The notes beneath the pieces are model-generated. The model ran no database searches and had not been told where the DNA came from. It saw nothing but the letters and a program-made list of their open reading frames with translations. Below, in pieces: positions 50,476-59,031 of a stretch of DNA of 64,000 bases. The position numbers were made by a program, and so were the translations under genes. Source of the DNA: Pontibacter aydingkolensis (GTDB lineage: Bacteria; Bacteroidota; Bacteroidia; Cytophagales; Hymenobacteraceae); contig NZ_JAHYXK010000001.1 of NCBI RefSeq assembly GCF_019443125.1, forward strand, positions 1 to 64,000, in the 5' to 3' direction. Numbering within the stretch: position 1 is the stretch's first letter; each line of letters begins with the position of its first letter.

Positions 50476-51930
50476 TTATACTTCTCTTTCACCATCTACC
50501 CACCAAATTGGATTGGTAAATATCTGGTTTCCTCTAATATTTGGTACATTGGCATCATTCGCATCAATTTCTGACTGCGGGTACGGAAAGCGAACAGGTG
50601 GTGGAGAAATCGGGTGTTCGTCAATAAATTCTGGAAAGCCTGTTCTTCTCCAGTCATTGTATGCCTCAAATGGCTGGAAATAGAAGAAAGCAATCCACTT
50701 TTGGCGAATAATATTCTCTAAGGTTAAGGCACTACCAGACTGCGGCAGCGCTAAACTTGCCAAGTAAGCATCAATGGTAGCATCAGTCGCGTTTACCTGG
50801 CGTCTCATGGCAGCCCGAATTCCAGTCTGGTAAGCAGTAAATGCATCCGCTGTATTTCCCATTTTCAAGTGTGCCTCCGCCTCAATCAGTTTTAACTCAT
50901 CATAAGTCATTAATGGCATAGGAGAAGTGGGATTAAGCACCAACGTAGTAACATCAGAAAATTCTCTGTTTCTCTGATCGTTCGTTAGTGTAGCGTTTGG
51001 TGCACCTTTAATTGCACCTGGGACAGGTGCTGGCGCAACCATTAAAGGTAAACGAGGATCACTCAATTCCTGTAGGGTCTCTACAAAGGATTCGCTTACG
51101 GCATGGTGGCTTCTATCGTTTAGCTCCTGAAACCAAGGGTGCTCACCAATGGCAGATGCAACATACCTGTTAAAGGTAAAATTGTCTGCTGCACTCTCAA
51201 AGCCTTGTGCAGCTGCAGCAAGCGCATTTTGAGCAGCATTTGGATTTACGTTTGATAGTCTCATCCAATACCTGGCTTTAAGTGAGTAAGCTGCTTTCGT
51301 CCATCTTGCTGCGTTACCATTGTAAATAAAGTCTTGTGCGCCCGGGTTTGTTGCAGCTTGTTTAGCTAAATCAGCAATAGCTTCATCCAGCAGCGTTTGT
51401 ACTTGTGCATAAACCTGCTCTTGTGCGTCAAATGCCGGCTGTCTGTTCTCTATACCCTGGCCTGCCTGGCTTGCCGGAACTGGTCCCCAGGTATCGGTAG
51501 CCACTGCCAATGTATAGGCTTTTAAAACTTTCGCAATACCAACATGTGTCCAGTTACCTTCTTCCTGTCCTCCTGTAGATCCTTTCCTGATTATTGCATC
51601 CAGGTCAGGAAGTACAAGCGCATAAATACTGGTCCAGACGTTATTTACTAATGTAGCATCCTCTAGCCCTGAGCGGCGGTCTGCAGATTGTAACTGTGCG
51701 TGAACCCCTGCGGTATGCTGAACAAATACAGAAGAATACCAGCCTAAATCTACGCCTGTAACAGCTGTAGGCACAGCCATTGTAACCTGTGGCATCAATA
51801 AACTTACTGATACATCTTCCGGGCTGTTCGGATTGGTATCTATCTCATCTAATGTATCCTCATCACAGGCAGAGCTACCTATCACTAGTCCTACTGCCAG
51901 GAGGAAATGTAAAAATTTATACTTTTTCAT
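50476..51930 (-). CDS. SusD-like lipoprotein (SusD_2 type)
   Basis: 484 aa, secreted lipoprotein; the signal is MKKYKFLHFLLAVGLVIGSSAC with Cys at about residue 22, followed by DEDTLDEIDTNPNSPEDV, the usual start of the SusD_2 (SusD-like 2) group. PVPASQAGQGIENRQPAFDAQEQVYAQV and YNGNAARWTKAAYSLKARYWMRL are conserved landmarks. It lies 18 bases after the SusC partner. Its subgroup differs from that of the first pair's SusD, so the two loci are not a recent duplication. Confidence 0.92.
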   Translation of the reverse strand: MKKYKFLHFLLAVGLVIGSSACDEDTLDEIDTNPNSPEDVSVSLLMPQVTMAVPTAVTGVDLGWYSSVFVQHTAGVHAQLQSADRRSGLEDATLVNNVWTSIYALVLPDLDAIIRKGSTGGQEEGNWTHVGIAKVLKAYTLAVATDTWGPVPASQAGQGIENRQPAFDAQEQVYAQVQTLLDEAIADLAKQAATNPGAQDFIYNGNAARWTKAAYSLKARYWMRLSNVNPNAAQNALAAAAQGFESAADNFTFNRYVASAIGEHPWFQELNDRSHHAVSESFVETLQELSDPRLPLMVAPAPVPGAIKGAPNATLTNDQRNREFSDVTTLVLNPTSPMPLMTYDELKLIEAEAHLKMGNTADAFTAYQTGIRAAMRRQVNATDATIDAYLASLALPQSGSALTLENIIRQKWIAFFYFQPFEAYNDWRRTGFPEFIDEHPISPPPVRFPYPQSEIDANDANVPNIRGNQIFTNPIWWVDGEREV

Positions 51931-51948
51931 ATTCGTAGTCTCCTTCAG

Positions 51949-54900
51949 TTAAAATGTTACTCTTATACCGGCACCAAAACTTCTCGTTTGTGGCAGTGTC
52001 ACGTATTCTATTCCTTGGAAGTTACCAGAACCACCCACGTTTGTCTCTGGGTCAAAGTTTGGATAATCTGTAATCAGGAATAAGTTACGTCCTGTTAGCA
52101 CAACAGAAGCACTTTTGATAAAGGTGCCCTCCAGCAAAGTGGTAGGCAGCGTATAATTTAACGCAACTTCTCTAAGCCGCACAAAGCTAGTTGAGTAAAT
52201 ATTTGACTCTGTTATCGCGTCCATAGCATTTTGCCAGAAAACCTGGCCCTGCTGTATAGCAATGTCATTTTCTCCTTCTAATACCAGGTTACCGTCGGCA
52301 TCAAAAAACCCTTTGGAGCCTCCAAAAATCTTAGGAGTTTCACGGTCTTCAGTTATTTCAGCCATACCGTATAACTTCAATAGTCGGGTATTACCGGCAT
52401 ACATGTTACCTCCTTTTCTCCAGTCCAATTGCGCAGCCAGGCTAAAGCCTTTAAAGGTTATTGTATTAGTAAACGTCATCTCAAAATCCGGCTGCACACT
52501 ACCAATATTTTGTGCTGGCCCAACCAATGGCATACCATAAAAAGGGTTAGCCCTGCCAGCTACTGTCTCACGGCTATCTACCACTATATTGCCGGCATCA
52601 TCCCGAACGAACGAAGTACCGAATATAATAGGATATTCTGCCCCGGCCTCTGCTCGAATGTTTGGAGTAACAAAACCACCCAGGAAGATATTCTCAACAC
52701 CAGGCGCAAGTGACTTCACTTCGTTTTCAAAAGAGCTGAAGTTAGTAGTAATGGCCCATTCGAAGTCTTCAAACTTTAAAGGAACTACAGTAGCAATTAA
52801 TTCATGCCCACTGGTTTCTAACTCACCGGCATTTCGGAATTCAGAGGTGAAGCCAGAAGAAGGAGATATTGGCACTGCAAAAATCTGATCTTCTGTATTT
52901 TGAACGTAGTAAGTATAATCAAAAGAAAGTCTGTTGTCGAAGAACCTGAAGTCACCACCAACCTCAATGGTTCTAGTGTTTTGCGGACGCAGGTCTCTGG
53001 TACGGAATACATCGCTTAATGTGTAACCAATGCGGCTGTTAAACGGAAACTGGATGTCATCATTTAGGAAGCCTGACCCTGCACCACCCTGTACAAATAT
53101 GTTTCTGGTAATAAAGGCCTGATCAGGAGCCTGTCCTGCTTCTGCGTAGGAAGCTCTTATCTTACCAAAGTTCAGCACATCTGTTCCGATATCGAAAGCA
53201 TCTGTGAAAGCAAAGCCAACACCAATAGCTGGATAGAAGAAGTCGCGATTATCTCTTGCAAGGTTAGAAACGTAATCCTGACGGGCTGAAGCATTCAGGA
53301 ACAGAAAGTTTTTAAACGCTAATTCTGCGTTAGCGTAAAATCCTGCCACTCTTCTTTCAGTTATCGTTTCTGAAGTTGTTTGAACGGTAGTATTGCTAAT
53401 GTTACCAAAACCGCCCTGAGCAATACCGAAACCATTGTTGGTGATCAAGCGGTTCCAGATGTTATAGATCTCGTTGCCTATGAGCAAAGTACCGGTTAAG
53501 TCTTCAGTTAAGTCACGGTTTAAACTAACAGATAAGTTTGAGTTAATTTGATTCTGTATAAAGGCATAGTCATTGATCTGACCGCCTGCAGGAGGTCTTG
53601 AAAAACCACCTGTTTGGCCAGAGCCAAGTTCGTATATTTCTTTACCGTCTGTTATGAAAAAGTCTCCGCCTAATCTATAATTTATGTTAATCCAATCGAG
53701 CGGCTTAAAGCTTATATTTGCTGAGCTGATCGCACGTCTTGTGTCTTCATAAAACCTGTTGTTGGCCAGTGCCCACCTTGGGTTATCTATTGCGCCACGG
53801 TAGTTGATTTGTTCAAATGGATTATTAGGGTTTGCAAAAGGTAATCCCCACAAATCAAAAGTTCTGGGAGCTGCATAAAGTGTAAAGAGCGGGTTTGACA
53901 AGTTAGAACCACCCGGCACTTTATCAATATGAATATCAGAATAATTTATTGAGGCACCTATAGTTACTTTTTCTCCTACTCTAAAGTCGCCACCAACCTT
54001 ACCGTTAAAGCGCTCCATACCTGTTGTAGGTATAATACCTTTCTGGTCTGTGTAACCTAGTGTTACAGCGTAGTTTCCTATCTGCCCGTTGTTGGCAAGC
54101 GAAACGCTATTAGTCCAGGTATGGCCTGACTCAAAGAAAGGATCTACGTTATCGTATACCTGGGCTTGCACCTGCTCGCCAAGCACATTTTCGATTGTGC
54201 CTAAATCGGATATTCTTGGTCCCCATGAAAGAGATGTTGTGTTGTTGTATCTTCCCCCTGAGCCTTGGGCATAAGTACTCTGCAAATCCGGAAGCCTTGA
54301 TACCCTGTCTAAAGAGTAATCAGATGTAAAGGTTATTCTTGCTCTTTCATCCGGAGAGACTCCTCTACCTTTTTTTGTTGTGATAACTACCACTCCATTA
54401 GCAGCGCGAATACCATAAAGGTTGGCCGCCGCGCCACCTTTCAGCACAGAAATTGATTCTATGTCATTAGGGTTAATATCAAGTGCTCGCGCAGAAGCAT
54501 CAGTGCCACTCACACCACCTGCAAAGCTTGCATTACTTTCTATAGGCATACCATCCACAACATACAGTGGCTGGTTGTTTCCAGTAAAAGAACGGTTACC
54601 GCGAATCGTGATTGTAGAAGAAGCACCTGGCAAGCCACTCGACTGTCGAACAATCACCCCGGCAACTTTACCCTGTATCGCGTTAGTCACGTTAGGTTGA
54701 TTTGCCCTGTTAACTTCTTCGCCAGTTACCTGCTGCACAGAGTAGCTAAGGGCTTTCTCTTCTCGCTCAATACCAAATGCGGTTACAACAACCTCACTTA
54801 ACTGCTTAGTATCAACACTTAGCTGTGCATCTACGGTAGTCGTACTGCCTATGGCACGCTCTACGACCCCATAACCAATAAACCTGAACTGAAGAACCTT

Positions 54901-55116
54901 TGTGTTTACAGGAATAGGAACCTCTAAGGCATATTCGCCATTTGCTCCAGTTGTAGTACCTGTTGTAGTACCTTTCACAATCACAGCAACTCCTGGCAAT
55001 GCCTGGCCTGTACCAGCATCAGTCACTTGACCCTTTATGGTCTGAGTTGTTTGTGAAAAACCTTCTATCGACAATAGTATCGCCAACAAAAAGGTTAGTA
55101 GTAGACCTTTTTTCAT
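51949..55116 (-). CDS. SusC/RagA-family TonB-linked outer-membrane transporter
   Basis: 1055 aa. A signal peptide ends near EGFSQTTQT, then CarboxypepD-reg-like (KGQVTDAGTGQALPGVAVIV), plug (NVTNAIQGKVAGVIV; SISVLKGGAAANLYGIRAANGVVVITTKKG) and barrel, ending VRVTF... in the final strand. The VLKGGAAANLYG form, rather than ILKDAAS, marks the subgroup that pairs with SusD_2 proteins. It is encoded with a SusD partner but no enzyme, so the transported compound is unknown. Confidence 0.95.
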   Translation of the reverse strand: MKKGLLLTFLLAILLSIEGFSQTTQTIKGQVTDAGTGQALPGVAVIVKGTTTGTTTGANGEYALEVPIPVNTKVLQFRFIGYGVVERAIGSTTTVDAQLSVDTKQLSEVVVTAFGIEREEKALSYSVQQVTGEEVNRANQPNVTNAIQGKVAGVIVRQSSGLPGASSTITIRGNRSFTGNNQPLYVVDGMPIESNASFAGGVSGTDASARALDINPNDIESISVLKGGAAANLYGIRAANGVVVITTKKGRGVSPDERARITFTSDYSLDRVSRLPDLQSTYAQGSGGRYNNTTSLSWGPRISDLGTIENVLGEQVQAQVYDNVDPFFESGHTWTNSVSLANNGQIGNYAVTLGYTDQKGIIPTTGMERFNGKVGGDFRVGEKVTIGASINYSDIHIDKVPGGSNLSNPLFTLYAAPRTFDLWGLPFANPNNPFEQINYRGAIDNPRWALANNRFYEDTRRAISSANISFKPLDWININYRLGGDFFITDGKEIYELGSGQTGGFSRPPAGGQINDYAFIQNQINSNLSVSLNRDLTEDLTGTLLIGNEIYNIWNRLITNNGFGIAQGGFGNISNTTVQTTSETITERRVAGFYANAELAFKNFLFLNASARQDYVSNLARDNRDFFYPAIGVGFAFTDAFDIGTDVLNFGKIRASYAEAGQAPDQAFITRNIFVQGGAGSGFLNDDIQFPFNSRIGYTLSDVFRTRDLRPQNTRTIEVGGDFRFFDNRLSFDYTYYVQNTEDQIFAVPISPSSGFTSEFRNAGELETSGHELIATVVPLKFEDFEWAITTNFSSFENEVKSLAPGVENIFLGGFVTPNIRAEAGAEYPIIFGTSFVRDDAGNIVVDSRETVAGRANPFYGMPLVGPAQNIGSVQPDFEMTFTNTITFKGFSLAAQLDWRKGGNMYAGNTRLLKLYGMAEITEDRETPKIFGGSKGFFDADGNLVLEGENDIAIQQGQVFWQNAMDAITESNIYSTSFVRLREVALNYTLPTTLLEGTFIKSASVVLTGRNLFLITDYPNFDPETNVGGSGNFQGIEYVTLPQTRSFGAGIRVTF

Positions 55117-55404
55117 ACCAATATATTTTTAAATAATACAACATATCAATGTGGTTTTACGGATACCGGTCATAAAAAGGTTGTTTTATAAGTTATCAAA
55201 AAGCATATAAAACGTACAATATATTATGGTATATATAATTATATATCAATAAGTTACATATTCAAAACATTTTAGCTATATAAAAATAGTACTACTTACA
55301 TCTTTCCCTTTATGATAAAACACGCCTTTACAAGTGCAATAGAACACCAGTTAACAATTAAAGTGAAAATTATACTTCCCTCTTACCTGTGGCCACAGCA
55401 CAAC
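55117..55404. other. AT-rich leader region of the second SusC gene
   Basis: About 290 bases with no ORF, rich in A/T and TATA-like runs (about 55200-55260). It should contain the SusC promoter, which I cannot place with confidence. Confidence 0.4.
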
Positions 55405-55449
55405 AATGCAGCGGGGGCTACCACAAAAAGTAGTAGCCCCCGCTGCATT
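55405..55449 (-). terminator. Terminator after prfB
   Basis: A perfect 16-bp stem, AATGCAGCGGGGGCTA with its complement at 55434-55449, loop of 13 bases. It lies 19 bases past the prfB stop. Confidence 0.9.
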
Positions 55450-55467
55450 ACAAATTAAAAAATAATT

Positions 55468-56545
55468 TTAAGCCTGCATCAGGAAAGCTTTGATATACTC
55501 GTCCAGGTCCCCATCTAACACGTTTTGCACATCAGAGCGTTCGACCCCGGTCCGAATGTCTTTTACAAGCTTGTATGGGTGCAGCACATAATTACGTATC
55601 TGAGAGCCGAAGTCGATACGTTTTTTGGTGCTTTCAATGCGATCCCGTTCCTCGTTGCGCTTCTCCATTTCTATCTGGTAAAGCCTCGACTTAAGCATCC
55701 GTATGGCGTGCTCTTTGTTCATCAGCTGCGAACGCTCGATCTGACACTCGATCACAATACCGGTTGGTTTATGTTTCAGGCGAACAGCTGTCTCTACTTT
55801 GTTCACGTTCTGCCCACCGGCACCACCTGCCCGGTACGTATCCCACTCAATGTCGCTGGGGTTTACTTCAATGTTAATGGTATCGTCTACCACAGGGTAA
55901 GCAAATACCGAGGCAAATGAAGTATGACGACGCCCACCGGAGTCGAATGGAGATATGCGCACCAAACGATGCACTCCTATTTCAGACTTTAGATAACCAT
56001 AGGCAAAATCGCCGGTTATCTCCAGCGTGGCTGATTTTATACCTGCTCCTTCGCCGGCGTTATAGTTTATCTGCTTTACACCAAACTTATGCGACTCGGC
56101 CCACATAATGTACATGCGCATCAGCATTTCGGCCCAGTCCTGGCTTTCGGTGCCGCCAGCACCGGGGTTAATTTCAAGTATAGCACTCAGTTGGTCTTCT
56201 TCGCCGCTTAGCATACGCTTAAACTCAAGCCCTTCTACAGCCGCTAATGCCTTTTTATACTCTACCTGTATGTCCTCTTCTGATACGTCGCCCTCTTTGT
56301 GGAAGTCGAACAAAACCTCAAAGTCCGAAACAGCTTTCTCTACTTCATCATAATGATCCGTCCATACTTTAATGGACTTAACTTCTTTCAGTATTTTTTC
56401 TGCTTCTTTAGGATCGTCCCAGAAGTTTGGGGCAGTTGTGCGTTCTTCTATCTCGGCTACCTGCTCTTTTTTGGTTTCGTAGTCAAAGGTACCTCCTCAA
56501 GGCCTCTACTCTGGCCTTCAACTCTTTTACTTGCTCAGTTGTCAT
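55468..56545 (-). CDS. prfB: Peptide chain release factor 2 with programmed +1 frameshift
   Basis: RF2 ends translation at UGA and UAA codons. Translation starts at ATG 56545 and reads 20 codons ([20 protein letters not shown]) to an in-frame TGA at 56485-56483. A +1 slip at CTT resumes at GAC (56484) and continues to 55468, about 358 aa in all. The stop-recognition motif SPF ([11 protein letters not shown]) and the GGQ catalytic motif ([10 protein letters not shown]) are present. Reading only from the ATG at 56313 would lose about 77 residues. It follows the ilvE terminator and has its own terminator. Confidence 0.96.
56483..56497 (-). promoter_or_regulatory. prfB recoding site (autoregulatory frameshift)
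   Basis: On the minus strand AGGAGG TAC CTT TGA C: an internal Shine-Dalgarno three bases from the slippery CTT and the weak stop TGAC. It follows the same layout as the E. coli prfB site (AGGGGG TAT CTT TGAC). Low RF2 slows termination at TGA and favours the +1 shift, raising RF2 synthesis. The intact SD is notable because Bacteroidota mostly do not use SD for initiation. Confidence 0.93.
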
Positions 56546-56577
56546 TAGCTATGCGGTTATACTTTGTTTTAAACAAC

Positions 56578-56619
56578 AAAATGCTGAAGTATAAACTCTT
56601 GGCCATACTTCAGCATTTT
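56578..56619 (-). terminator. Terminator after ilvE
   Basis: AAATGCTGAAGTAT pairs with ATACTTCAGCATTT across a 12-base loop. On the minus strand a T-run ends the stem. The stem itself contains an AAGTATA word. Confidence 0.8.
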
Positions 56620-56636
56620 ACTTTATACTTAATAGG

Positions 56637-57734
56637 TTACAGGCTGATGCGGTAAACCCAGTTATGAGGGTCAGGCAACTCGCCTGTTTTAATCTTATCA
56701 AGCTCTGTAGCTACTCTGTTAGATATTTCGCGGTTCTCTATTGCCGGCAGTTCCATGTCAGTATCATTGTAATGGATAGTGGCAATCTGGGCTATAGTGG
56801 CGGCAGTACCTGTGCCAAAGGCTTCCTGTAACTTGCCGGCTTTATACGCTTCTACAATCTCATCAACAGATATTTTGCGTTCCTCTACTGTATGGCCCAT
56901 ATCACGTGCCAGTTGCAGCACGCTGTCTCTGGTAATGCCTTTAAGTATGGTTGTGCTGGCCGGAGGGGTTATCAGTTTTCCGTCTATCACAAACATCAGA
57001 TTCATTGTACCCGATTCTTCGATATACTTATGCTCCTTAGCGTCTGTCCAGATAAGCTGGTGGTAACCTCTGTCCTGCATTTTACGGGCCGGATACAGGG
57101 CAGCACCATAGTTGCCGGCTGCCTTGGCATAACCTGCTCCACCTTCTGCTGAACGCACATAATGAGGCTCTATGGCTACTTTAAGCGGCTGACCATAGTA
57201 AGCACCTACCGGGCAGGAGAAAATAACAAACCTGTAACTAGATGATGGACGCACTCCGATAAAATCATCGGTAGCGAACATAAACGGACGGATGTACAGC
57301 GCACAGCCTGATGTTGGCGGTACCCAGGCAGCATCCAGCTTTAACAATTGCTCCAGGCCCTGCATAAAGATATCTTCGGGCAGCTCTGGCATACACATGC
57401 GCTCTGCAGAGATGTTCAGTCGCTTAAAGTTATCCAGTGGGCGGTAAAGCAAAATATCCCCATCAGCTGACTTATAGGCTTTCATGCCTTCAAATATGGA
57501 TTGCCCGTAATGAATGGCTGATGTTGCCGGGCTTAAGGACATGTTGCCGTAGGGCACGATTTGGGGTGTTTGCCAGGCTCCGTCTTTATAGTCAACCACC
57601 AGCATGTGGTCCGAAAATATTTTTCCGAATTCGATGTTGTTATAGTCCAGTTCCGAAATGCGGGATTGGGTAACGCACTCGGCTGGTATCGTTAGCATAT
57701 CTAAAGACATAGTAGATTTGTTTGGTTCCTTCAT
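56637..57734 (-). CDS. ilvE: Branched-chain amino acid aminotransferase
   Basis: 365 aa class IV PLP aminotransferase making or degrading valine, leucine and isoleucine. Landmarks are SIFEGMKAYKSADGDILLYRP, YIRPFMFATDDFIGVRPS, KAAGNYGAALYPARKMQDRGY (with the PLP-bearing lysine in GYAKAAGNY) and EESGTMNLMFVID. This is the longer eukaryote-like type II variant. It is the last gene of a tight operon, 6 bases after the adenosyltransferase. An internal ATG eight codons in (57713) is a possible alternative start. Confidence 0.93.
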   Translation of the reverse strand: MKEPNKSTMSLDMLTIPAECVTQSRISELDYNNIEFGKIFSDHMLVVDYKDGAWQTPQIVPYGNMSLSPATSAIHYGQSIFEGMKAYKSADGDILLYRPLDNFKRLNISAERMCMPELPEDIFMQGLEQLLKLDAAWVPPTSGCALYIRPFMFATDDFIGVRPSSSYRFVIFSCPVGAYYGQPLKVAIEPHYVRSAEGGAGYAKAAGNYGAALYPARKMQDRGYHQLIWTDAKEHKYIEESGTMNLMFVIDGKLITPPASTTILKGITRDSVLQLARDMGHTVEERKISVDEIVEAYKAGKLQEAFGTGTAATIAQIATIHYNDTDMELPAIENREISNRVATELDKIKTGELPDPHNWVYRISL

Positions 57735-57740
57735 TAAGTA

Positions 57741-58292
57741 TTAGACGCGAGGCTTCCAGGATATTTCTTCGGCACCGAGTTCCTGCGTCATTTTACGGCA
57801 AAGTGCAAACAGATAGTCAGATAATCTGTTCAAATATTTTATAACAAGGTTATCCACTTCTGTTGTTTGCTGCAGGCTTATGGCCAGCCTTTCGGCACGC
57901 CGGCAAACGCAACGGGCCACATGGCAAAACGACACCGACTGATGCCCGCCCGGCAACACAAAAGCACGTAACGGAGGCACTTCAGCAGTGTATTTGTCTA
58001 TTTCCTGTTCCAGCAGCGTTATATCTTCTTCGTGCAGGTCCGGAGTTGCCATTTTTATATTCTTGTCCGGGTCAGTGGCTAACGTAGAGCCAATTGTAAA
58101 TAGCCTGTCCTGTATTTCTTTAAGTATATCTGCTCTTAACCTATTCACTTCCTGATCGCGCACCAGGCCAATATAGGAGTTTAACTCATCTACAGTGCCA
58201 TACACCTCTATCCGTAAATCAGCTTTGGACACACGGGTGCCTCCAATGAGTGCAGTAGTCCCTTTGTCGCCTGTTTTTGTATAGATCTTCAT
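57741..58292 (-). CDS. Cob(I)alamin adenosyltransferase, PduO type
   Basis: 183 aa. It transfers adenosyl from ATP to cob(I)alamin to make coenzyme B12. The ATP-binding N-terminus KIYTKTGDKGTTALIGGTRVSKADLRIEVYGTVDELN and the RCVCRRAERLAISL helix identify the PduO/MMAB family. The cofactor serves B12-dependent mutases, none of which is in the window. Its ATG directly follows the stop of the ABC ATPase gene (no gap). Confidence 0.94.
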   Translation of the reverse strand: MKIYTKTGDKGTTALIGGTRVSKADLRIEVYGTVDELNSYIGLVRDQEVNRLRADILKEIQDRLFTIGSTLATDPDKNIKMATPDLHEEDITLLEQEIDKYTAEVPPLRAFVLPGGHQSVSFCHVARCVCRRAERLAISLQQTTEVDNLVIKYLNRLSDYLFALCRKMTQELGAEEISWKPRV

Positions 58293-59021
58293 TTAGCTTG
58301 AATGTTCGGATTGTAACCTGGATGCCGTTACTATATCCTGATTCATAATATCGGACTCGATCAGACCATCGCGGAGGCGTACAATACGGTGCGCATAACG
58401 GGCAATATCCTCCTCGTGCGTTACCATGATAATGGTATTGCCTTTTGAATGCAGGTTTTCGAACAACTCCATGATCTCGTAAGATGTTTTGGAGTCGAGG
58501 TTACCTGTGGGTTCGTCGGCAAGTATAATGCTTGGGTCGTTTATTAAAGCACGGGCAATAGCCACACGCTGGCGCTGACCACCCGACAGCTCGTTTGGTT
58601 TATGCTTGCCACGGTTACCTAAACCTACACTTTCCAGAGCCAATTGGGCTTTTTCCGTGCGTTTGCTTTTGCTGTAGCCGGCATAGATCAGGGGCAGGGC
58701 CACATTTTCTAATGACGATTGCCGTGGCAGCAGGTTAAATGTCTGGAATACGAAGCCGATCTCTTTGTTGCGCACCTCTGCCAGCTCGTTGTCTGTCATG
58801 TTGCTTACGTCCTGCCCGTTCAGGATATACTGTCCGCCGGTAGGCGTATCCAGGCAGCCGATTATATTCATCAGCGTGGATTTACCGGAACCTGATGGCC
58901 CCATAAAGGCCACATATTCGCCTTTGCTTATTTTGATAGACACAGATTTAAGGGCATGAATGGTTTCGGCTCCCATTCTGTAAACCTTTGAGATATCGTG
59001 AGTCTCGATGATAACGCTCAT
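58293..59021 (-). CDS. ABC transporter ATP-binding protein, MacB/LolD-like
   Basis: 242 aa nucleotide-binding subunit. Walker [11 protein letters not shown]-loop VFQTFNLLP, signature [15 protein letters not shown], Walker [14 protein letters not shown]-loop MVTHEED. MacB/LolD-type ATPases power lipoprotein release or peptide efflux with an FtsX-like permease. No such permease is adjacent: the upstream gene is a TPR membrane protein of another kind. The permease is presumably elsewhere, or the neighbouring membrane protein is a non-canonical partner. Confidence 0.92.
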   Translation of the reverse strand: MSVIIETHDISKVYRMGAETIHALKSVSIKISKGEYVAFMGPSGSGKSTLMNIIGCLDTPTGGQYILNGQDVSNMTDNELAEVRNKEIGFVFQTFNLLPRQSSLENVALPLIYAGYSKSKRTEKAQLALESVGLGNRGKHKPNELSGGQRQRVAIARALINDPSIILADEPTGNLDSKTSYEIMELFENLHSKGNTIIMVTHEEDIARYAHRIVRLRDGLIESDIMNQDIVTASRLQSEHSS

Positions 59022-59031
59022 ACAGCTAATT

